Of a DNA stretch of 64,000 bases, positions 58,077-64,000 are shown in pieces. Positions within the stretch are counted from its first letter, which is position 1, and every line of letters starts with the position of its first letter. Source of the DNA: Candidatus Poribacteria bacterium (lineage in GTDB: Bacteria; Poribacteria; WGA-4E; WGA-3G); assembly GCA_026706025.1 (NCBI GenBank), contig JAPOZO010000063.1, positions 310,001-374,000 on the forward strand. Reading direction: 5' to 3'. The translations under genes were made by a program, and so were the position numbers. The notes under the pieces were generated by a model. The model saw only the letters and a program-made list of their open reading frames with translations. It did not search any database and was not told the DNA's origin.

Positions 58077-61000
58077 ATGAAATGTTCTAACATTTTGCCA
58101 GTAGGCATCCTACTTCTAATTGTAATCTGCGCCGAATTCTCGCTGATTAAAGCAGAGAATTCACCTTTGGCGGATATTCATTCACATATCACCCCCGGTG
58201 AACTCCTAATCCGTTTGACACCAGGGGCAGCGGCAGATGTTGAGCAGTTGCACGCAAACGCTCCTATCTCTATCCTGCACGCAAAACACAATGTAGAATC
58301 GCTGCACCCGCTGTTTCCATATCTCGCGCGTCCATCGCTCAATCCAAATCTAAAGCGCATCTACCTGTTACGGTTTTCTCCTGACGCCTCCCTTGAAGCA
58401 CTCAAAGCAGCATACCAGCAGAACCCGCTCGTTGAGGCAGTCGAATATAACTATCTCCGTCCGACGCTCGCAGACCCAGCCATCCCGAATGACCCAAAAT
58501 ATCCTGAACAGTGGAGTTTGCCACTGATGAAATTACCACAGGCGTGGGCAGTCGAAAAAGGAGACCGGAGTGTCGTGATTGCTATCATCGATTCTGGCAT
58601 TGATTATAAACACGACGATTTAGCACCCAAAGCGTGGATAAACCCTGACGAAATCCCAGAAAATGGACTCGACGACGATGGCAACGGCTACATTGACGAT
58701 GTCTATGGTTGGGATTTTACCGATGCACCCAATCTACAAGCCGAAGGCGATTACCTTGAAGGTGATAACGAACCTATTGATGAAAGCGGACACGGCACGC
58801 ATGTTGCAGGTATTGCGGGTGCCATGCCGAATAACGGGATCGGAATCGCTGGGGTCGCATGGGAGTGTCCACTCATGGCGATACGCGCAGGACTCTCACT
58901 CGGTGGGAGCTCTCGCATGCAAGACGATGACTCCGCATCGGCGATCGTCTACGCCGCCGACAACGGCGCAAGCGTCATAAACATGAGTTGGGGTAGCGAG
59001 CGCCGTTCTTTTGTTATTCAGGATGCAATTGATTACGCTTATGCGCATGGGGCTGTTTTAGTTGCCGCTGCTGGAAATTCTCAGAAACCTGCTGCTATCT
59101 TTCCCGCCGCCTACCGGAAAGTCATCGCTGTGGCATCTACTGAGCAGAATCAACAACGGTTCTACCAATCCAATTTCGGTGCTTCCATTGATATCGGTGC
59201 CCCTGGTAACGTAATTCTCAGCACACAGATTAATAACCAGTATCGACTCCTCACCGGTACCTCTATGGCATCCCCGCACGTCGCGGGTGTCGCGGCGCTA
59301 CTATTCGCAAAACGACCCGCACTGACACATGAAGAGGTGCGGCACATACTGATTAACACCGCCGACCCCGTCCATCAAGAGGATAGTGATGAATTAGATG
59401 AAAGATTCGTAGGGGCAGGCACTGTCAACGCTGAACGCGCACTCTTCGCAAGCGGCGCATTACAGGCACGCATCCTCATACCTGAAACCAATAGCGGCGG
59501 CGCGGATTCAATTACCTTTGTCGGTAACACTGGCGGCTATAAGTTTCAATCGTGGCAGCTGAGTTATGGCGAATCTACAGTTCCTACTGAATTTACGCCT
59601 TTCACGCAACCCGCAGCCACACAAAAAATCGGTGAAACGTTGGCTGTTTGGGATACCACAACCGTTCCAGAGGGTATCTACACTGCTCGGTTAACAGTAA
59701 CCGCCACGGACGGACACCAAACACACGATCAGGTCGTCTTGAGCGTAGACCGAACACCTCCTCAAGTTATCTCTCTTACTGCAACAGAAACGCTTTACGG
59801 TGAGCGAAGTCTTACTATTTTCACTTGGGCAACCGATGATGTTACCCAGAATACCCTCTATTACCGACGTAAGGGGAGCCTCGCACCCTTCGCACCTATT
59901 GACACAACGGATCTCGGCGTAGAGCATTCCCTCTCTTTGGGTTTTGAGACTGGGGCTTATCAATTTTTTGTTGAATCAGAGAATACAACGCAGCTCAAAA
60001 CAAGGGAAGACAACGGCGGCGCGTTTTATGCTATTGATGTCGTTGGCGGGCATATTTCTCCGAGCGGGTTTACTGAAAAACCCCTTGATATTCCGCCGCT
60101 TCATATTGCAAGTGTAACGACTGACTTTGACAGGGATGGTCAACCTGAAATCGTCGGAAGCCCGTTGTCATCTGATACGCTTGACACCGAGCTACAGGCT
60201 GCGATCGTTGCGATTTATGAACGCTTGCCAAGTGGTAGGTATGAACTTGCGCATACCGTTGAGAACGTTGAGAATCTCTCTAATCTTGAAGAGTTCATTA
60301 CATGGGCAGTAGATGATACTGACGGGGACGGTTTACTCGAAATACTTGCAACGGATGATGAGCGAACTTTTCTCATGGAGAGTAGCACGCCTCGAGGCTA
60401 TCCGCATCAAGTTATCTGGGAGACACCTTTCCTCTCTGGCGGTACCATCGCCGACGTTGATCGCGATGGTCAGAAAGAGATTATCGGCGCAGATAATAAT
60501 AATGATCGACTCCTCGTTTTTGAATACGATAGTCTCACGAACACCCATATCGAAAAAGCAGCTTTGGTAAACGAAACCCCTGGTTCTAATGTATTTGCGC
60601 AGCGTTTTGCTATTGACGATTTTGATGGTGATGGGCGCACGGAATTGGTCGCAGGCGATGGTGAAGGTGAACTTTTTATTTATGAGTCTGTTTCTACCAA
60701 CAATACCTTCCGTCTTGAGTGGCAGACGCAACTACCACTGAAAAATATTACCCAATTCACTTCAGGTGATCTGACGGGAGATGGTAGCCCGGAGTTTGTC
60801 GTCGGTGGCTTGCTCTCGCTACCCGATAACCCCTCAGGACCGCTGCTCTGGAAGTTTTTCGTCTTTACGCATACACCGCGCGGCTACGCACTACTGACGG
60901 AAGGGGAACGCGAGGCAACGCTCGCAATCGCCCCGCACCGCCGAAACGCTAACAGTCTTGCTATCGCGGATTTAGATCGTGATGGTGCTAATAATTTGAT

Positions 61001-62222
61001 CATTGCGACCTATCCGAACCTCTATGTGACACAGTGGGATGGCACTGCCTTGAAGGCATTGTGGCACAGGAGAATAGAGAAAACACCGATGCTCTTCACT
61101 GCTGAACTCAATCAAAATGGATTTGACGAATTTTATGGTAACCTTGAGGACGGAATTTACCGTTTTGAGTCCGTTTTCGCAACAGACCCAGACGGTATTG
61201 ATAGACTCACACCTTGGAATATTGAGGCGAAACCGTTGACAGAGAAGGCAGTACAGGTTACATGGAACGCTCAGCAGGACGACGAAACGACTGAAGAACA
61301 GCCAAGGTTGACACGATCTTTTACCGTCTATCGGGCGCAAGGCGAAAAGGAAGAGGCACCGACGGATGATATGTTTGAGAAAATTAGGGAGAACCTAACT
61401 GTCACAAGGTTCTTGGATAGGCATGTGGCGAAAGATAATACCTACTGGTATGCTATCACTGTAAAGGATACCAACGCAACCGAAACCCCTCGCACCGAAC
61501 CTGTTGCTGCCACACCCAGGGAACCACCCCAATTAATTCGTGCTGCCTATCACCGACCCGGAGGAGAAACGCTGGCAACACAACTTGAGTTTCAGTCTGA
61601 CATATCTAACGAGATTTCTAAACGCGGAAATTTCTGGGTTATTGTTACATTTGACCGACGCATGAACCTCGGCATTGCCGACGAGAGTCGGTATGTCCTG
61701 CGGAAGGTGAAACGGATTGACGGTGTGAATCCTGTATCTGCTATCCGCGACCGGATGGGAACACGCGCACTTTTAGCATTCGATGCAGAGCGTCTCCTTG
61801 AACACTTCGGGCAGTCCCTTACCGCTACAGCAGACCGGTATGAAATTTCTGTTTCCAATGTCGCTGATATTGACGAAAACGCTATTCGCGGTGCTACGCG
61901 ACCCCTTGAAATGCCGAGCAGTATTGCCGAAACAGCCGTGTCCGATTTGATGCAAGTACGCGTCTATCCGAATCCAGTGCGACCCAACGTTGCTGATAAA
62001 GGCGTGATTACTTTTGACAGGATACCTATTGGCACACGCATCCAACTCTTTACAGCAAAAGGCGAATTGCTCGAAATATTAGACGTAACCGAGCAGGATC
62101 ACAACCGAAAAAAATGGTGGCTTACAAGTAATAACACCGCAGACGTCTCCACCGGCATCTATATTTATGTGCTTGAATTTGGTGAGGAAAAAAAAGTGGG
62201 AAAAATTGCTGTTATTAAATAG
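58077..62222 (+). CDS. Giant secreted subtilase with FG-GAP repeats and sorting-like C terminus
   Basis: The 1381-residue protein has a signal peptide (about 1-26), an inhibitory-prodomain-like region (about 35-130) and a subtilisin (S8) domain with D172 (AIIDSGIDY), H239 (GHGTHVAGI) and S396 (GTSMASPHVAG). It continues with Ig-like regions and about six FG-GAP/VCBS-type calcium loops (DFDRDGQPE, DTDGDGLLE, DVDRDGQKE, DFDGDGRTE, DLTGDGSPE, DLDRDGANN; about 685-975). A fibronectin-like part follows, then a C-terminal beta domain (RVYPNPVRP, GIYIYVLEF) like those used for cell-surface sorting or FlgD-type domains. It is an extracellular protease. Confidence 0.9.
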   Translation: MKCSNILPVGILLLIVICAEFSLIKAENSPLADIHSHITPGELLIRLTPGAAADVEQLHANAPISILHAKHNVESLHPLFPYLARPSLNPNLKRIYLLRFSPDASLEALKAAYQQNPLVEAVEYNYLRPTLADPAIPNDPKYPEQWSLPLMKLPQAWAVEKGDRSVVIAIIDSGIDYKHDDLAPKAWINPDEIPENGLDDDGNGYIDDVYGWDFTDAPNLQAEGDYLEGDNEPIDESGHGTHVAGIAGAMPNNGIGIAGVAWECPLMAIRAGLSLGGSSRMQDDDSASAIVYAADNGASVINMSWGSERRSFVIQDAIDYAYAHGAVLVAAAGNSQKPAAIFPAAYRKVIAVASTEQNQQRFYQSNFGASIDIGAPGNVILSTQINNQYRLLTGTSMASPHVAGVAALLFAKRPALTHEEVRHILINTADPVHQEDSDELDERFVGAGTVNAERALFASGALQARILIPETNSGGADSITFVGNTGGYKFQSWQLSYGESTVPTEFTPFTQPAATQKIGETLAVWDTTTVPEGIYTARLTVTATDGHQTHDQVVLSVDRTPPQVISLTATETLYGERSLTIFTWATDDVTQNTLYYRRKGSLAPFAPIDTTDLGVEHSLSLGFETGAYQFFVESENTTQLKTREDNGGAFYAIDVVGGHISPSGFTEKPLDIPPLHIASVTTDFDRDGQPEIVGSPLSSDTLDTELQAAIVAIYERLPSGRYELAHTVENVENLSNLEEFITWAVDDTDGDGLLEILATDDERTFLMESSTPRGYPHQVIWETPFLSGGTIADVDRDGQKEIIGADNNNDRLLVFEYDSLTNTHIEKAALVNETPGSNVFAQRFAIDDFDGDGRTELVAGDGEGELFIYESVSTNNTFRLEWQTQLPLKNITQFTSGDLTGDGSPEFVVGGLLSLPDNPSGPLLWKFFVFTHTPRGYALLTEGEREATLAIAPHRRNANSLAIADLDRDGANNLIIATYPNLYVTQWDGTALKALWHRRIEKTPMLFTAELNQNGFDEFYGNLEDGIYRFESVFATDPDGIDRLTPWNIEAKPLTEKAVQVTWNAQQDDETTEEQPRLTRSFTVYRAQGEKEEAPTDDMFEKIRENLTVTRFLDRHVAKDNTYWYAITVKDTNATETPRTEPVAATPREPPQLIRAAYHRPGGETLATQLEFQSDISNEISKRGNFWVIVTFDRRMNLGIADESRYVLRKVKRIDGVNPVSAIRDRMGTRALLAFDAERLLEHFGQSLTATADRYEISVSNVADIDENAIRGATRPLEMPSSIAETAVSDLMQVRVYPNPVRPNVADKGVITFDRIPIGTRIQLFTAKGELLEILDVTEQDHNRKKWWLTSNNTADVSTGIYIYVLEFGEEKKVGKIAVIK

Positions 62223-62440
62223 TTATCAGTACGATTTTTCTGCGAAAAATCTTTCGGTTATCAGTTATAGGACTTACGCATTTCGTCTTAAAGTCCCCCT
62301 GATAAGGGGGATTTAGGGGGTTTAAAGGGCTAAATTACCGCTTTTTGCGTCCTAAATACCTGATATTCGCTCAATTTGCGTAAGTCCTGAGTTACAAGAG
62401 TCCTCTTAACTGAAAACTGAGTACTGACAACCGACAACTA
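62222..62440. repeat. F1 palindromic repeat interrupted by a MITE-like element
   Basis: The left arm with the central hairpin (GATTTTTC-TGC-GAAAAATC) runs to about 62268, and the right arm resumes after 62388 (CTTAACTGAAAACTGAGTACTG). The MITE-like element sits between them. Confidence 0.7.
62269..62388. mobile_element. MITE-like element, 120 bp, with 12-bp terminal inverted repeats
   Basis: AGGACTTACGCA at 62269-62280 and TGCGTAAGTCCT at 62377-62388 are perfect inverted ends. The inside carries CCCCCTGATAAGGGGG and GATTTAGGGGG and no coding frame. A clear target duplication is not seen. It is probably moved in trans by a transposase not in this window. Confidence 0.7.
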
Positions 62441-62444
62441 TTCA

Positions 62445-63461
62445 ATGAACGACTTTATTCTCATCGCAAACCCAATCTCCGGCAAGGGACATGCTAAGAA
62501 TGTTGCTGAGCAGGGCTACGCTGCCCTTACCGAATCCGGACAGCACGGACAACTCGTATTGACTTCGGCATCTGGCGACGCAAAACGTTTCGCACAAGAA
62601 GCCGTTGCTAATGGAACTCGGTACGTAATTGCTTGCGGGGGTGATGGAACGCTCCACGAAGTGGTGAATGGTATCGCGATGGCTCCAGATGTAACCTTGG
62701 GTGTTCTCCCGTGCGGGCGCGGCAACGATTTTGCCGCAGCGGTTGGTATCCCACTGAAGCCTGAAGCGGCGATCGCAACCCTCTTATCTGGCACCCCTAT
62801 CCGTGTAGATTTGGGACGTTGCTATCAGAATAGTCCTCAGTTAACAGTTAACAGTCATCAGTTAAAGACGGATTTGTTAAACGAAAATCCGTTACCGACA
62901 ACCGACAACCGACAACCGACAACTATCTCCTCTGATAACCGACAACCGACAACTGACAACTATTTCACCACCATTGCGACTTGTGGTTACGATACGGAAG
63001 TCAGCCGCCGCGCAGCCAAAGGCACACCCCTATTTGCTGGCACTGCCTCCTACGCCTATGCAGCTGTAGAGACGCTGTTCTACTACGATCCGCCGACTGT
63101 ACGTCTTGAAGGCGATTTTGGTACTTATGAGGGACCACTCCTCCTCGCCGCTACCGGCATCACAAGTCGCTACGGTGGCGGGTTTCAGATTGTCCCGGAT
63201 GCACGTATTGATGATGGACTTTTCGATGTCTGTATCGTCCGACCCGTTTCCTCTTTGACAGTACTCCGACTCTTAGTAACACTTTTCTGGGGCGGTCATG
63301 TCGGACACCCCGCCGTATCCATGCACCAGACCCGGACTTTAAAGATTGAAACCGATCCACCCATGCTGTTATATGCTGATGGCGAACCGATGTGCGAAAC
63401 ACCTGCCACAATTGAGATCATCAAGGGCGGATTAACTGTGATGGCACCGCGTGGCACGTAA
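62445..63461 (+). CDS. Diacylglycerol/sphingosine kinase family protein with repeat-derived insert
   Basis: The 338-residue protein belongs to the DagK/YegS lipid kinase family, which phosphorylates diacylglycerol or related lipids at the membrane. The N-terminal nucleotide-binding part shows ANPISGKGHA, CGGDGTLHEVVNG and LPCGRGNDFA; the C-terminal part shows YGGGFQIVPDARIDDGLFDVCIV and YADGEP. Residues about 130-172 (from SPQLTVNSHQLK to RQPTTDN) are encoded by an F1 repeat inserted in frame between two beta strands. The ATG follows the right arm of another F1 copy, without a clear ribosome site. Confidence 0.88.
   Translation: MNDFILIANPISGKGHAKNVAEQGYAALTESGQHGQLVLTSASGDAKRFAQEAVANGTRYVIACGGDGTLHEVVNGIAMAPDVTLGVLPCGRGNDFAAAVGIPLKPEAAIATLLSGTPIRVDLGRCYQNSPQLTVNSHQLKTDLLNENPLPTTDNRQPTTISSDNRQPTTDNYFTTIATCGYDTEVSRRAAKGTPLFAGTASYAYAAVETLFYYDPPTVRLEGDFGTYEGPLLLAATGITSRYGGGFQIVPDARIDDGLFDVCIVRPVSSLTVLRLLVTLFWGGHVGHPAVSMHQTRTLKIETDPPMLLYADGEPMCETPATIEIIKGGLTVMAPRGT
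62832..62966 (+). repeat. F1 palindromic repeat inserted in frame in a coding sequence
   Basis: CAGTTAACAGTTAACAGTC and the central hairpin ACGGATTT-N8-AAATCCGT are followed by several CCGACAACCGACAAC units and CAACTGACAACTATT. About 129 bases (43 codons) add to the kinase without a stop or frame change. Confidence 0.85.
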
Positions 63462-63588
63462 GGGATACATAGGGCAGCGGGTTTCAAACTACCTTATTTT
63501 TCCTCCTGCGTTTCGTTAACATTCAAATGGTCGATACTGATATTATCTCGGATATCGGTGTGAAAGTCAATCCTTGATTCCGCCTACA

Positions 63589-63658
63589 TCAGGGTCATTC
63601 AATTTTAACATTTCTCATTTTATTCTGACACCAAAAACCTACAATTGAATAACCCTGA
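63589..63658. repeat. Inverted repeat, 70 bp, MITE-like
   Basis: TCAGGGTCATTCAATT pairs with AATTGAATAACCCTGA with one mismatch. The word ATTCAATTGTAGGT on its minus strand is also at 45329-45342, so this family has other members. Confidence 0.6.
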
Positions 63659-63894
63659 CCCAGCCCCTGAGCCATTCAATCCTGAAAAACTATTTTGTCG
63701 GAGCGAAACCTTGGAAACCCGATTGATGTGCCTGTCACCAACTATTTATAAGATACACTACTTTTTTCCATCATTTTTGGATAATTTATGACATTTTTTT
63801 CCTTTTTTGCACGAAAAGGGCTTAAAAAACTGGTCTATGTAAGATAGTGTTAGACGCATGTTTATACGATTTGTGATGGATATATCTCTCACTT

Positions 63895-63918
63895 GTAGCA
63901 TAGACTGTTAGTCTGTGC
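63895..63918 (+). repeat. REP-like hairpin with 5' GTAG
   Basis: GTAG is followed by CATAGACT, loop GTT and AGTCTGTG, giving a 9-bp stem with one G-U pair. Confidence 0.6.
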
Positions 63919-63989
63919 ATACCGATTTCGGCGCGGATGCACCTTTTCTCTCCAAAATTGTGTCTTTAATTATAAAGGGAGTTGATAGT

Positions 63990-64000
63990 ATGACAGCAAT
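63990..64000 (+). CDS. Possible gene start at the window edge (partial)
   Basis: ATGACAGCAAT begins eight bases after a good AAAGGGAG site (63974-63981). Only three codons (MTA) are inside the window, so no function can be given. Confidence 0.45.

Larger units (their letters stand above)
63462..63989. other. Intergenic region at the right edge
   Basis: The 528-base gap holds a 70-bp inverted repeat (63589-63658), a copy of the ATGTTTAT-type repeat near 63855 and a GTAG hairpin (63895-63918). No gene is seen before the partial start at 63990. Confidence 0.55.

Noticed and set aside
62880-62966. CCGACAACCGACAAC repeats as a CRISPR array
   Set aside because: Units are directly adjacent, with no unique spacers, and form one arm of an F1 palindrome.

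Overview
The window looks like a chromosomal segment of an uncultured, aerobic, Gram-negative-type bacterium. DUF1501, ThuA-like, LamG, Gfo/Idh/MocA, tandem class-C beta-lactamase-like hydrolases, a WD40-protease fusion and very abundant dispersed palindromes together suggest Candidatus Poribacteria or a related lineage. That placement is inference; no rRNA gene is present.

Layout. 1-8.3 kb: edge of a ferredoxin gene (minus), an SDR oxidoreductase, a Tat-exported DUF1501 protein, rsmD, a bicupin, a GH36-like glycosidase, a family-4-type uracil-DNA glycosylase and a secreted LamG protein (minus). 8.5-33.2 kb: one long co-directional respiratory block. It starts at a near-perfect sigma70 promoter with a Rieske protein, a 31-residue small ORF, a split b6-type cytochrome b and an octaheme cytochrome c. 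Then come a monoheme cytochrome, a cupredoxin, a cytochrome bd-like subunit I without CydB, three further c-type cytochrome proteins (one with an ethylbenzene-dehydrogenase-type heme b domain), a second cupredoxin and an ABC exporter. It ends with a complete A-type cytochrome oxidase locus (ctaC, ctaD, ctaA, ctaB, two subunit III genes, subunit IV, Sco). 33.3-38.6 kb: accessory proteins with PCP_red domains, a PQQ-type propeller and an Mrp-family ATPase. 38.7-42.9 kb: a membrane-anchored WD40-metzincin and two paralogous lipoproteins. 42.9-45 kb: SDR and Gfo/Idh/MocA dehydrogenase (minus). 45.5-53.1 kb: a second LamG protein and five tandem serine hydrolases, three secreted and two cytoplasmic. 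53.4-63.5 kb: ThuA-like protein, aldose 1-epimerase, an unknown secreted protein, a LivJ-like lipoprotein with a strong terminator, a giant subtilase and a diacylglycerol-kinase-like gene.

How it fits together: the 8.5-33 kb block can carry electrons from quinol through Rieske/cytochrome b to multiheme cytochromes and cupredoxins, and on to a CuA/heme-copper oxidase. The bd-like protein and the EB_dh cytochrome form a side branch of unknown chemistry. The PCP_red, Mrp and Usp proteins downstream may support redox cofactors, and they are linked to the respiratory genes by a shared upstream element.

The strongest candidates for something undescribed are: (1) a recurrent 5' leader with apparently covarying helices and an embedded ribosome binding site, upstream of two cytochrome genes and two PCP_red genes; (2) palindromic repeats inserted in frame inside dagK-like and ctaA genes, and used as gene ends elsewhere; (3) a small ORF between the Rieske and cytochrome b genes, and a single in-frame TAG separating the two cytochrome b halves; (4) a Usp-Usp-PCP_red-rubredoxin-PCP_red-PCP_red fusion.
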